A model generated the notes under the pieces. The model did no database searches. It saw nothing but the letters and a program-made list of their open reading frames with translations, and was not told the origin of the DNA. Positions 25,048 through 34,817 of a stretch of 64,000 nt of DNA are shown piece after piece. The position numbers were made by a program, and so were the translations under genes. The stretch's first letter is position 1. Each line of letters opens with the position of its first letter. The DNA lies in NCBI GenBank assembly GCA_022768865.1, contig JALELH010000018.1, forward strand, positions 44,215 to 108,214, in the 5' to 3' direction. This stretch comes from Spirochaetia bacterium (lineage in GTDB: Bacteria > Spirochaetota > Spirochaetia > Treponematales > Treponemataceae).

Positions 25048-26319
25048 TCAGTTACAGGATTTTTTAATTCTAACAGTCTGAATACGGCGCTGGCTCTGAT
25101 CTTCAACGATGTAGAGCACGCCGTTTTTTTTGTAAGTTTTACCAACTGAAGGAAGTTCATCAAACTGCTCTAAAAGCCATCCACCCAGGGTATCAAAAAC
25201 TTCACTTGAAATATCTATGTTCAGCACATCCTTAATGTCATCAAGTTTTATATCTCCGGGCACGATAAATTCATCTGTTCCGACAACAGAAATTCTTTCT
25301 TCCGGCTTTGCCTTTATTGTTCCATGTTCATCTGTAATCCTTCCAAACACACCGCTTAAAATATCATCGAGAGTTACGATTCCCGCCATGCCGCCATATT
25401 CGTTTACGGCAACTGCAAAATTTATTTTTTCTTTCTTGAACTTTTTCAATAAGTCCAGGGCACTCATAGTTTCCGGAACAAAAGTTACGGAAGACATGCA
25501 AATCTTTACAAAATCTCTGCTTGCCGTTATGGAAGGGGAGGCAAACAAAACAGACTTGAAATACAGGACACCAACTATATTTTCTTCATCTTTTTCATAA
25601 ACCGGAATTTTTGAATAGCCTGTTGTCTGGAATAAAGCAATAACTTCATCAAGGGAACTTTCCGTGCTTATGTATTTTACAAGTGAACGGTGACGCATAA
25701 TTGAATGAACATTTAAATCTGAAAACTCAAAAAGACGTTCAAGCATTTTCCGTTCATTCTGTTCAATCGTTCCTTCAGTTTCTCCAACTTCAATTAAAGT
25801 TTTTAATTCTTCTTCCGTTACAAGAACTTTTTTAGATTTAAATATTTTCTTTTCTGTAAAATCAATGAATTTTGTAAAAAGACAGAAAATTTTAGAAACA
25901 GGGTAGAGTATAATCTTTACTATAAAAACCGGAACTGCCGTATTTTTTACGGCATCTTCCGTATTTATTGCAGCATAGGTTTTAGGAATTATTTCTACAA
26001 AAACAATTACAAAAAATAATGTTATGGCTGTAGCTACACTTACATATTCTGCACCGAAAACTTTTACCGCAAATGCCGTTGCAACGGCACTGTTCAATGT
26101 ATTTACAAAATTTGTACCGATTAAAACCGTAGATATAAGATCATCTAAATTTGTCCTTAGTTTTGAAATTAATTCTACATGTTTAATTTTTTCCTTTTCC
26201 ATCTGGCGAAGTTTTATTCTATCCAGACTTGTATAGGCTGTTTCAGTCATGGAAAAAAAAGCACCTGCTGCTAAAAGAAAAATCATAAACAAAAGCGTGC
26301 TTATTATGTAGGCAATCAC
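25048..26319 (-). CDS. CNNM/CorC-type transporter-associated protein 2
   Basis: 423 residues: DUF21/CNNM membrane domain with three to four helices (~1-190), a CBS pair (~205-325: SIMRHRSLVKYISTESSLDEVIALFQTTGYSKIPVYEKD, VNEYGGMAGIVTLDDILSGVFG) and a C-terminal CorC_HlyC domain (~340-423). The family is linked to Mg2+/Co2+ homeostasis; the old name haemolysin is misleading. Its start overlaps the stop of a very similar gene (ATGA), so this is a tandem duplication likely forming a heteromeric complex. Confidence 0.9.
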   Translation of the reverse strand: MIAYIISTLLFMIFLLAAGAFFSMTETAYTSLDRIKLRQMEKEKIKHVELISKLRTNLDDLISTVLIGTNFVNTLNSAVATAFAVKVFGAEYVSVATAITLFFVIVFVEIIPKTYAAINTEDAVKNTAVPVFIVKIILYPVSKIFCLFTKFIDFTEKKIFKSKKVLVTEEELKTLIEVGETEGTIEQNERKMLERLFEFSDLNVHSIMRHRSLVKYISTESSLDEVIALFQTTGYSKIPVYEKDEENIVGVLYFKSVLFASPSITASRDFVKICMSSVTFVPETMSALDLLKKFKKEKINFAVAVNEYGGMAGIVTLDDILSGVFGRITDEHGTIKAKPEERISVVGTDEFIVPGDIKLDDIKDVLNIDISSEVFDTLGGWLLEQFDELPSVGKTYKKNGVLYIVEDQSQRRIQTVRIKKSCN

Positions 26320-27590
26320 TGGATACCTCCAATCATTTTTACTTTAGCAACACGGTTTTCATCCATTTCCGTAACTATGAATTTATATCCTCCAAAAGTA
26401 ATGCTCTGGCCAACCCGGGGAATTGCTTCAAGCTTTTCTGAAATAAAACCGCCTAATGTTTCGCAATTTTCAGATTCCATTTTTATTCCCAGCTGTTCAT
26501 TTAAATCTATAAGCCTGCTTAATCCGTCTAAATCTTCATTCCGGGTATTTCTGATTTTAACCTGAACTTTATTATGACCATAAACTTTGTATTCATCTGC
26601 AACAGGTCCAAAAATTTCGCGGACAATGTCTCCAACCGTAAGAATGCCGTCAGTTCCTGAATATTCATCAATTACAATTGCCATGCTTTGATGATTTTCA
26701 CTGAGCATCTGCTGAATGCCGGACATTTTTTTTGTTCCTAAAATAAAAAGGGGAGGGCGCATTACACGGCTTACGGTAAAAAGTTCCGGATGTGTTTTAT
26801 AAACTAAAATATCCTTAACATAAATTACACCGACTATATCATCTATGTCTTTTTTATAAACAGGGAATTTTGAAACTCTTAATCTTTCTGAAAGTTCAAT
26901 CACATGGCGGTAAGTTTCATTTATGGAAACAGCTTTTATTTTTGTCCGTGGAATCATAATGTCTTTTGCTTCAAGATCTGTAAATTTAAAAACCTTAGAC
27001 ATCATGTTTTTTTCGTTTTTTTCTAAAAGCCCCTGCTCATGACCTACATCAAGAAAAGTTTTTATTTCTTCTTCAGTAAATGTTACCTTACTTTCTTCTG
27101 CATAGACTTTTAAGGATTTTAAAATCAATTTTGAAATCTTCGTAAAAATAAAAACAAGGGGAGCCAGAATCACTTCCAGAAAACTTACAAAACCGCTGAA
27201 TAAAAATGCAATGGATTCCGGGTGATGAGTTGCAACAGTCTTTGGAGAAATTTCACCAAAAATCAAAAGGATGATTGTAACGGCTAATGTTGCAAATCCA
27301 ACACCTTTGTTTCCCCATATTTCTATTGCCACAAAAGAAAAAATAGCAGACAGGGCAATGTTTACAATGTTGTTTGCAACCAGAAGCGTATTAATAAGTT
27401 TGTTCTTATCCTGCAAAAGACGCCATACCCGGACAGCTTTTTTATTTTTCTGCTTTCTTAAAAAACGAACCCTGAGTTTGTTTACAGAAAGAAATGCACT
27501 TTCTGATGCAGAAAAAATCATTGAAAGCAAAACAAGAACACAGGAGATTGAAATTAAAATTCCTAAGGTAAAAGAATCAGTACCGTCCAT
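26316..27590 (-). CDS. CNNM/CorC-type transporter-associated protein 1
   Basis: 424 residues with the same architecture as the downstream gene: DUF21 membrane domain (~1-195), CBS pair (DIMIPRTKIKAVSINETYRHVIELSERLRVSKFPVYKKD; IDEYSGTDGILTVGDIVREIFG) and CorC_HlyC tail. Conservation with its neighbour is about domain-level, not recent. Its ATG overlaps the stop of the thioredoxin-fold lipoprotein gene (TAATG), making a three-gene operon. Confidence 0.9.
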   Translation of the reverse strand: MDGTDSFTLGILISISCVLVLLSMIFSASESAFLSVNKLRVRFLRKQKNKKAVRVWRLLQDKNKLINTLLVANNIVNIALSAIFSFVAIEIWGNKGVGFATLAVTIILLIFGEISPKTVATHHPESIAFLFSGFVSFLEVILAPLVFIFTKISKLILKSLKVYAEESKVTFTEEEIKTFLDVGHEQGLLEKNEKNMMSKVFKFTDLEAKDIMIPRTKIKAVSINETYRHVIELSERLRVSKFPVYKKDIDDIVGVIYVKDILVYKTHPELFTVSRVMRPPLFILGTKKMSGIQQMLSENHQSMAIVIDEYSGTDGILTVGDIVREIFGPVADEYKVYGHNKVQVKIRNTRNEDLDGLSRLIDLNEQLGIKMESENCETLGGFISEKLEAIPRVGQSITFGGYKFIVTEMDENRVAKVKMIGGIQ

Positions 27591-28582
27591 TATTCTCCAT
27601 TTGCCTGATTATCCTGAGCTTTTTCAAGTTCAGAAAATCTTTTCATCTGCTGAAGATTCTGAATGATTTTAAAAGCATTGGTTCCAGACGGATTTGCATT
27701 GTATGCTTTTTCAAGATATTCAATTACTAAAGCTGAATCAAATTTTTCTCCGTTAATTAAGGAATAGGCTGCCATATAATAAGCTTCCTGTATCTGATCT
27801 GCAGAAAGATTTCCTTTTTCTATAACATCAAGGAAAGGCTTTGCCGGATTTTCTTTTTTTTCTGTTGCTTCGTAAGAATAATAATAGGCAGCAGCAAGTT
27901 CATAAAAACCTAAACGTTCAGTCTGGTTTTCAGGATCTAAATCAGGAAACTGATAAATAAGCTGCTTGTACAAATCGCTGAACCGTGGATTTGATTTTTT
28001 TATAAGTTCATCAATGGCTTTTGCTTTTTCTACACCATTTGAATTGCGCACATTTAAAACCAGAGATTTTATTTCATCCGCTTTTACACGGCTTTCTTCC
28101 AGCTTTGCAATGTATTCTTCAACAGAACAAGTTGTATCTTTGTCAGAATCAAAAATTACATTTTCCAGAACATAACCTTCTGCAGAACAAATATAAATTG
28201 CAGGCCAGAATTTTACGCTGTAACTGCGTCCAAGAGTTTCCTTGAATTTATATTCGGCTGCAATTTTTTCTGCAAGTTTTTTTTCTTCTTCTGTTGAATC
28301 ATCAGCAGCTTTTGACTTTGCAAATTCACCCTGAGAAAAATCGATATTCAGAAAAACAAAATCTTTTGAATACCTTGAAAGAAATTCTTTTTTATTAAGA
28401 ATGTTTTCTTTGAAGGGAATGCTATGATCAGTCCAGTCATCACCAGTAAACACAAGAAAAATATCCTTGTTCTTTTTCTGAGCTGTCTTTAGTGCTGAAT
28501 CATAATCTGTAGTCCATTTAGCACCACAGGAAACAAAAAGAGTTGAAATTATTGCTGAAATTAAAATTTTATAAAGTTTCAT
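27590..28582 (-). CDS. Thioredoxin-fold lipoprotein lacking CxxC, with helical repeats
   Basis: 330 residues. Lipoprotein signal with Cys19 (LISAIISTLFVSC). A Thioredoxin_7-like domain follows (KKNKDIFLVFTGDDWTDHSIPFKENILNKKEFLSRY...VFLNIDFSQ), but the usual CxxC is replaced by DDWTDHS, so no redox activity is expected there. The second half (~185-320) is helical and TPR-like. Probably a periplasmic binding or scaffolding protein. First gene of the operon with the two CorC-type proteins. Confidence 0.75.
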   Translation of the reverse strand: MKLYKILISAIISTLFVSCGAKWTTDYDSALKTAQKKNKDIFLVFTGDDWTDHSIPFKENILNKKEFLSRYSKDFVFLNIDFSQGEFAKSKAADDSTEEEKKLAEKIAAEYKFKETLGRSYSVKFWPAIYICSAEGYVLENVIFDSDKDTTCSVEEYIAKLEESRVKADEIKSLVLNVRNSNGVEKAKAIDELIKKSNPRFSDLYKQLIYQFPDLDPENQTERLGFYELAAAYYYSYEATEKKENPAKPFLDVIEKGNLSADQIQEAYYMAAYSLINGEKFDSALVIEYLEKAYNANPSGTNAFKIIQNLQQMKRFSELEKAQDNQANGE

Positions 28583-28669
28583 ATTTTTGTAAAGCTTTCT
28601 CCGGGAACTTAATCCTTTTGCATATAAGCAGCAATTGAAAAAAATTCCCAGAGAAAATAAATAATATTT

Positions 28670-31600
28670 TTATTTAAAGTATCTTACACCGGCACGGAAA
28701 ATGTTCTGATTCTTTTCACTTTCCACACCTACGTTCATAAAGAGGTCTGCACTTGAACCATCGGCATTAATTCCTATTGAACGTTCATTGTGACCCATCT
28801 TGCCAAGAACATGACCATCAGGAGATGTAATTCCTTCAATAGCAAACAAACTGCCGTTAGGATTATCCGGTTCACTTACAGAAGGAACGCCATTTACATC
28901 TACATACTGAGTAAATACCTGTCCATTCTTAAAGAGTTTTTCTGCAGTCGATGCATCACAGACAAAACGTCCTTCACCATGGCTGATTGCAACCATATGT
29001 GTTTTTGCATCAAGAACAGATTTGTCTAATGCCCATGGACTCATGGCTGAAACAACTCTTGTGCGGACAATTCGGCTGATATGACGGCCAATTGTATTGT
29101 AAGTAAGGGTAGACATATCACCTGTCATGTCACGGAATTCTCCATACATGGCAAGACCTGTTTTTACAAGTGCCTGGAAACCGTTACAGATACCAAGAAC
29201 AAGACCATCGCGGTTTTTAAGCAAAGCCATTACCTGATCTTCAATCTTTTTGTTGCGCAATACATTTACAATAAACTTAGCAGAGCCATCCGGTTCATCA
29301 CCTGCAGAGAATCCACCTGAAAGAGCAAGAATCTGTGCATTTTTAAGTTCTGTTTCAAGATTGCCAAGGGTTTCTTCAAGCTGTCCTGGAAGCTTATTTC
29401 TGATTGGAACAAGTCTTGTTTTTGCTCCAGCCAGATTAAATGCACGCTGCATATCAAGTTCACAGTTTGTACCAGGGAATACAGGAAGAATTACAAGCGG
29501 TTTTGCCTTACCTTTTTCTGCGATGTTGAATGTCTTGCGGGCATTAATAAGACTTTCATGTTCCTTAAGTGCCCATTCAGGCAATGCAGGCTGTTCAGCT
29601 TTAGAAGAAACGGCAGGATAAACTTTAGCAAGTTTTGCTTCCCATGCACTCTCAATTTCAGAAAGTTCAACTTCAGCATCGTCAAAGGTAATCTTTTCTT
29701 CTGCAATTGTCACACCAATCTTGCAGACAGTTCCTTCTGCAAAGTCTTTATTTTCTTCAAGATTTTCTGATGTTTCAACAATAATTGAACCATACTGAGG
29801 AGTAAACAAGTCTTCAATAGAAGCCGGCCTTTCAATTCCGACGCCTGTAGCAGATACAGGAATAGTTTCAAGGGCACAACCAATTCTGTTTCCAAGTGCC
29901 ATTTTGCTTACAGCTTCTGCAATACCGCCTGCAGCAACAGGATACATTGCTTCAATCTTATCTGCTGCATTCAGTTTATAGATTGCTTTGGCATTCTTTT
30001 TGAAAACTTCAAAATCAGGTGCCATCTGCTTATCATAAGGAACAGAAATAATGTAAACACCGTTTCCGGCTTTTTTAAATGAACCTGATGTTACGTTCTT
30101 TACATTTTCTGTATCAACAGCAAATGAAACCAATGTGTGCGGAACATTTATATCTTCAAAAGTTCCTGACATGGAATCTTTGCCACCAATTGACGGAGTT
30201 CCCATTGCCTTTTGTGCATCAATTGATCCAAGCAGGGCAGCAGCAGGATAGCCCCATGTTTTATTGCTTACAGCACGGCCAAAAAATTCCTGGAATGTTA
30301 AACGGCAGCTTTCTGGTTTACCACCCATACATGCAATTTTTGCAAGGGAAGAAAGAACTGCAGTCTGTGCACCGTGCCATGGAGACCAGTTTGAAACACG
30401 AGGATCAAAGCCATAAGACATAAGGCTTACTGTTGAAGTTTCCCTAGGAGAAAGAACCGGGAATTTTGCAGCCATACCGGCTTCCGGTGTTCCCTGATAT
30501 TTTCCGCCATAAGGGAAAAGTACGGAACCTGATCCGATTGAACCATCAAAGCGTTCTGAAAGGCCTCTCTGTGAACAGCAGGCAAGATCGTTCATGTTGG
30601 CAAGCCATGCTTCTTCAAGTTTATCGCTGTCAATAGATTCACTTGCACTGTCGTACTCCTTTAATACTTCTGCAACAGAATCAAGAGGCTTTACAAGCGG
30701 AGATTCTGATTGATGTGCAGGACTTTCAATTTCAGCAACCGCATGATGTTCAGCACCGGCAGCATCAAGGAATGAACGGTCAAGTTCTACAATGGTCTTT
30801 CCACGCCATTTCATTACAAGTTTATTTGTATCTGTAACTTCTGCAACTACAACTGCATTTAAGTTTTCATCATTTGTTGCCTTTATGAATTTTTCAACGT
30901 CACTCTTGCGGACAACACAAGCCATGCGTTCCTGACTTTCTGAAATTGCAAGTTCAGTTCCGTTAAGGCCGTCATATTTCTTTGGAACTTTATCAAGATT
31001 TATTTCAAGACCTGGGGCAAGTTCACCAATGGCAACAGAAACACCACCTGCACCAAAGTCATTGCAGCGGCGAATCATTTTACATACTTCTTTGTTGCGG
31101 AAAAGTTTCTGTATTTTGCGTTCTTCAACAGCATTACCTTTCTGAACTTCAGCAGCGGCAGTCGTAACAGATTTTGTAGTATGAACTTTTGAAGAACCTG
31201 TTGCACCACCAATACCATCGCGGCCAGTTCCACCGCCAAGAAGAATTACAACATCACCAACATCCGGTTCTTCACGTAAAACCTGATCAGCAGGAGAAGC
31301 TGAAATTACTGCACCAAGTTCCATGCGTTTTGCAACGTATCCAGGATGATAAATTTCCTGAACCTGTCCCGTTGTAAGGCCTATCTGATTTCCATAAGAA
31401 GAAAAACCCTGTGCAGCTTCACGGCAAATCTTTATCTGCGGAAGTTTTCCCTTTAATGTATCTGCTAAAGGAACTGTAGGATCTGCAGCACCTGTTATAC
31501 GCATTGACTGATAAACCCATGAACGGCCAGAAAGCGGATCACGAATTGCACCACCAAGACAGGTTGCTGCACCACCAAATGGTTCAATTTCTGTAGGATG

Positions 31601-32641
31601 ATTATGTGTTTCGTTTTTAAACTGAAGGAGCCAGCGTTCTGTTGCTTCAGGAGAATTTTCATCAATTGGATTTCCGTCAGCATCTGTTGTGTAGTGAAGA
31701 TCAACAAAAACAGAGCAGGCATTGATTTCTGCACTTACTTCAATGTCGTCAAGCTTATTGTTTTTACGCAGATACTTTGCAGCAATACATGCCATATCCA
31801 TAAGGGTAACAGGCTTGTCTTTGCGTCCAACATAAAGATCAGTGCGCATTGCTGTATAGTTTTCGTATGACTTTTTAAAAAGACTTGCATAAGGACCATC
31901 ATCAATCTTTACTTCATCAAGATTTGTAAGGAATGTCGTATGACGGCAATGGTCAGACCAGTATGTATCAAGAACACGGATTTCTGTAATTGTAGGATCA
32001 CGGTTAATGCTTTTAAAATAATCCTGAAGGAATTTAATGTCCAGCAAATCCATGGCAAGACCAAGTTCCTTGCGGTATGAATCAAGTTTTGCTTCGTCCA
32101 TTGCATTGAATCCTTCAACTGTAGGAATGTCTGCCGGAACTACTGCATCAAGCTTAAGGGTTTTTGGCTTAGAAGAATCTGTAAGACGGCTGTCTACAGG
32201 ATTGATTAAATAATTCTGGATTTTTAAAAGTTCATCTTTTGAAATGTTTCCTTCAAGAAAAACAACTTTAGCACACCGGACACGAGGAGCTTCTGTTCCC
32301 ACGGTTGTTTCTGCCTTCATTCCTTCACGTAAAAGAGAAAGGCACTGTTCTGCACTGTCGGCTCTCTGATCATACTGACCAGGCAAATATTCCCATATAA
32401 TTACCTGATTGCCGGCAGGAACTTCAAGTTCATCAAATGTAACAAAGTCACTTTGCGGTTCTGAAAAAATTCGTGTAGCAGCAACTTTAGCAACTGCATC
32501 TGCAACGTTTTCTACATCGTAACGGTTAAAATAACGAACACCGCTAACACCTTCAATACCCAAAAATCCGTTGATTTCGGACTTGATGCGGACTGCTTCA
32601 TTTTCAAAGCCAGCCTTTCTTTCTACATAGATACGAAACAT
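28670..32641 (-). CDS. purL: Phosphoribosylformylglycinamidine synthase, long single-chain form
   Basis: 1323 residues: the fourth step of purine synthesis (FGAR to FGAM) with its own glutaminase. The synthetase part carries FKNETHNHPTEIEPFGGAATCLGGAIRD and GGTGRDGIGGATGSS; the C-terminal class-1 amidotransferase (~1060-1323) has nucleophile Cys in VLGICNGFQ and His in ISHGEGRF. Longer than Gram-positive PurL/PurQ/PurS, and of the fused type of clostridia and treponemes. It has its own promoter in the kdgK-purL gap: TTTACA-17-TATACT, 6 nt before the ATG. No purine riboswitch fits in the 35-bp gap. Confidence 0.95.
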   Translation of the reverse strand: MFRIYVERKAGFENEAVRIKSEINGFLGIEGVSGVRYFNRYDVENVADAVAKVAATRIFSEPQSDFVTFDELEVPAGNQVIIWEYLPGQYDQRADSAEQCLSLLREGMKAETTVGTEAPRVRCAKVVFLEGNISKDELLKIQNYLINPVDSRLTDSSKPKTLKLDAVVPADIPTVEGFNAMDEAKLDSYRKELGLAMDLLDIKFLQDYFKSINRDPTITEIRVLDTYWSDHCRHTTFLTNLDEVKIDDGPYASLFKKSYENYTAMRTDLYVGRKDKPVTLMDMACIAAKYLRKNNKLDDIEVSAEINACSVFVDLHYTTDADGNPIDENSPEATERWLLQFKNETHNHPTEIEPFGGAATCLGGAIRDPLSGRSWVYQSMRITGAADPTVPLADTLKGKLPQIKICREAAQGFSSYGNQIGLTTGQVQEIYHPGYVAKRMELGAVISASPADQVLREEPDVGDVVILLGGGTGRDGIGGATGSSKVHTTKSVTTAAAEVQKGNAVEERKIQKLFRNKEVCKMIRRCNDFGAGGVSVAIGELAPGLEINLDKVPKKYDGLNGTELAISESQERMACVVRKSDVEKFIKATNDENLNAVVVAEVTDTNKLVMKWRGKTIVELDRSFLDAAGAEHHAVAEIESPAHQSESPLVKPLDSVAEVLKEYDSASESIDSDKLEEAWLANMNDLACCSQRGLSERFDGSIGSGSVLFPYGGKYQGTPEAGMAAKFPVLSPRETSTVSLMSYGFDPRVSNWSPWHGAQTAVLSSLAKIACMGGKPESCRLTFQEFFGRAVSNKTWGYPAAALLGSIDAQKAMGTPSIGGKDSMSGTFEDINVPHTLVSFAVDTENVKNVTSGSFKKAGNGVYIISVPYDKQMAPDFEVFKKNAKAIYKLNAADKIEAMYPVAAGGIAEAVSKMALGNRIGCALETIPVSATGVGIERPASIEDLFTPQYGSIIVETSENLEENKDFAEGTVCKIGVTIAEEKITFDDAEVELSEIESAWEAKLAKVYPAVSSKAEQPALPEWALKEHESLINARKTFNIAEKGKAKPLVILPVFPGTNCELDMQRAFNLAGAKTRLVPIRNKLPGQLEETLGNLETELKNAQILALSGGFSAGDEPDGSAKFIVNVLRNKKIEDQVMALLKNRDGLVLGICNGFQALVKTGLAMYGEFRDMTGDMSTLTYNTIGRHISRIVRTRVVSAMSPWALDKSVLDAKTHMVAISHGEGRFVCDASTAEKLFKNGQVFTQYVDVNGVPSVSEPDNPNGSLFAIEGITSPDGHVLGKMGHNERSIGINADGSSADLFMNVGVESEKNQNIFRAGVRYFK

Positions 32642-32647
32642 TCATAG

Positions 32648-32676
32648 AGTATAAAAGAAATTAAAATTATTGTAAA
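32648..32676 (-). promoter_or_regulatory. Promoter of purL
   Basis: Minus-strand TTTACA (32671-32676), 17-bp spacer, TATACT (32648-32653), exactly 6 nt before the ATG at 32641, directly after the kdgK stop codon. Predicts a leaderless message. Confidence 0.7.
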
Positions 32677-33696
32677 TCAACGCAGAATTCTTCCGCTTGC
32701 ATCTCCGGAAGCAAGTCGTTCAACTTCTTCTGCACTTACCATGTTAAAGTCACCTTCAATAGAATGCTTTAAACATGATGCTGCGCTTGCAAATTCAACT
32801 GTCTGTGCTGAAGATTTTTCTTTCAGAATTGAATAAATCAAGCCTGCGCAAAAACTGTCACCACCGCCTAAACGATCAACAATGTTCATTTCATGCTCAC
32901 GACTAAAATAAAATTCTTTTCCGTCGTAGTAAAGGGCAGTCCACAAATTTATATTTGCATTTATAGAAGTGCGCAAAGTAATTGCAACTTTTTTAAAGCC
33001 GTATTTATCCGCAAGTTTTCTAGCAACAATTTTATAGCCAGCCTTATTTAATTTTCCATTTTCAACATCGGTATCGTCTGCTTCAATTCCAAAAACATCC
33101 CTTGCATCTTCTTCATTTGCAATGCAGACATCAGCAAAAGGAGCTATTTTTTCCATGGTTTCTTTTGCCTGCATCTTTGACCAGAGCTTGCTTCTATAAT
33201 TCAAATCAATGCTTACAGGAATATTTTTTTCCCTTGCTTTTTTGCAGGCTTCAATGCAAATTGCAGGTAAAGCACCGCCCAGAGCAGGCGTTATTCCCGT
33301 CAAATGAAACCAGTCAGCATTTTCAAAAATCCTGTCCCAGTCAAAATCTTCCGGTTTACTTTCTGCAATGGAAGAACCGGCCCTGTCATAAATGCACTTT
33401 GAAGGACGCTGACTTGCACCACGCTCATTAAAATAAATTCCAACCCTATTGCCACCCCGGCTGACAAAAGAAGTATCAACTCCAAAACGACGCAGGGCAT
33501 TAACTGCACACTGCCCGATTTCGTGGCATGGAAGTTTAGTTACATAAACAGATTCCAGGCCAAAGTTAGCAAGGGAAACAGCAACATTTGCTTCTGCACC
33601 ACCAAAAGTTGTTGTCATTTTATCGGACTGAACAAACCGGTAATAGCCTTCCGGTTCAATACGAAGCATGATTTCGCCAAAGGTAACGACTTTCAT
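32677..33696 (-). CDS. kdgK: 2-keto-3-deoxygluconate kinase (PfkB family)
   Basis: 339 residues. PfkB carbohydrate kinase: N-terminal VTFGEIMLRIEPEGYYRFVQ and FGGAEANVAVSLANFG, C-terminal catalytic RLGGGDSFCAGLIYS. The combination matches KDG kinases, which phosphorylate the product of pectin/galacturonate breakdown. It follows the pectinesterase-like gene with no spacing at all (stop codon abuts the ATG), so both belong to one pectin-use operon. The sugar is inferred from similarity and context; fructokinase is less likely. Confidence 0.8.
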   Translation of the reverse strand: MKVVTFGEIMLRIEPEGYYRFVQSDKMTTTFGGAEANVAVSLANFGLESVYVTKLPCHEIGQCAVNALRRFGVDTSFVSRGGNRVGIYFNERGASQRPSKCIYDRAGSSIAESKPEDFDWDRIFENADWFHLTGITPALGGALPAICIEACKKAREKNIPVSIDLNYRSKLWSKMQAKETMEKIAPFADVCIANEEDARDVFGIEADDTDVENGKLNKAGYKIVARKLADKYGFKKVAITLRTSINANINLWTALYYDGKEFYFSREHEMNIVDRLGGGDSFCAGLIYSILKEKSSAQTVEFASAASCLKHSIEGDFNMVSAEEVERLASGDASGRILR

Positions 33697-34704
33697 TTAA
33701 ATTCCTGCCAAAGGTGTATTCTGGCAAATCAGGAAACGACTTGCATAAAATCTATAATAATCTTCATCCGTAAGGGTATAAGACATTACATTTCTGCGTG
33801 CCGTATCAGCAACGGTAAGCTTGCCGCCTTTTTCTATAATTTTCGTTCCATATTCGCGGATTCCGTTTTTTGCGTTGCCGCGCGGGAAAATCTTAAGGTT
33901 CATGTCATCATCAAAAACCATTTCCGGAGAATACCAGTCTTCAATAATACAATTGATTAAAGCAACATTATCCCAGTCTTTTAAACTGTTAGAACTGCCT
34001 TTGCCATCGGTCCTGATAACATAGGCCGTCGATTTATTTTTTCTATCACCTGTAAATTTACAGTTTTTAAAAACAAATCCGCTTTTCCCTGCAACGGACT
34101 GGCTGTTTACAACACAGGAATCTTTTTCACCAAAAGTATCTTCTAAAAGGTAAAGTTCGCATTCTTCAAAGTAAGCAAGTTCACTTTCACCGTAAATAAA
34201 ATCCTTATCACCGGAAATTACACATTCAGAAAAAAAAGTGATTCCCTTTACATAAAGCGTATTTTGCCTGCCGGTAATCCTCATGCCGCTGCAGGTTAAA
34301 GTTCCCGCCGTATTTGACCAGACAAGGGCTTCTGCACTATCAGCAAAAGAATCTCCTTCTTCTATTGTTTTTACATGAGCATTTTCAATAGTAAAGTTTT
34401 TTAATATAACTTTTGTAGAATTAGATCCAAAAACAAAAACACCGCGGTTAATAAGACCTTTATTGTAAGATTCACAGTTATCTGCCTTAATTACACAATC
34501 TTCTGCTTTTGTTCCGGGAAAACTTTCTATAACAAGTGGATTTGATAAATTATACCGGACAGATTCCCTGTAAATACCAGGCTCAAGAATTATGTGAATG
34601 GCAGAATCTTTAGAAATACTGCCAGAAGAGGACATTTCCTTAATTTTCTTGAGTGCAGCTGTTAAGGCAGCAGGATTTTTTGAACTTACATTTATTTCTA
34701 TCAT
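33697..34704 (-). CDS. Pectinesterase-like protein without signal peptide
   Basis: 335 residues, right-handed beta-helix of the pectin methylesterase family (PF01095). Visible landmarks: EPGIYRESV, GRQNTLYVKG and GDKDFIYGESELAYFEECEL (the catalytic Asp of the GDVDFIFG motif). There is no export signal, so it would act on short methylated oligogalacturonides in the cytoplasm, unlike secreted pectinesterases. Translationally linked to kdgK. TATAAT lies exactly 6 nt upstream of the ATG with TTGCTT at 16 bp spacing. Confidence 0.85.
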   Translation of the reverse strand: MIEINVSSKNPAALTAALKKIKEMSSSGSISKDSAIHIILEPGIYRESVRYNLSNPLVIESFPGTKAEDCVIKADNCESYNKGLINRGVFVFGSNSTKVILKNFTIENAHVKTIEEGDSFADSAEALVWSNTAGTLTCSGMRITGRQNTLYVKGITFFSECVISGDKDFIYGESELAYFEECELYLLEDTFGEKDSCVVNSQSVAGKSGFVFKNCKFTGDRKNKSTAYVIRTDGKGSSNSLKDWDNVALINCIIEDWYSPEMVFDDDMNLKIFPRGNAKNGIREYGTKIIEKGGKLTVADTARRNVMSYTLTDEDYYRFYASRFLICQNTPLAGI

Positions 34705-34710
34705 ACTAAA

Positions 34711-34738
34711 ATTATAGTATGGAAATTATACAAAAGCA
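34711..34738 (-). promoter_or_regulatory. Promoter of pectinesterase-kdgK operon
   Basis: Minus-strand TTGCTT (34733-34738), 16-bp spacer, TATAAT (34711-34716), 6 nt before the ATG. No room for a Shine-Dalgarno, so probably leaderless. Confidence 0.6.
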
Positions 34739-34817
34739 ATTATTAAGCCATAATTTAATTATTAAACTTAAAGTAACATAATTAACTAACGATTGTTTTA
34801 TAGCAACTAACAGATAT

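Noticed and set aside
28790-31870. Plus-strand and other-frame ORFs inside purL (for example 30079-30423)
   Set aside because: They are shadows of the intact 1323-residue purL frame and show no family motifs.
32642-32676. Purine riboswitch upstream of purL
   Set aside because: Only 35 bp separate the genes, filled by a promoter whose start is at the ATG.
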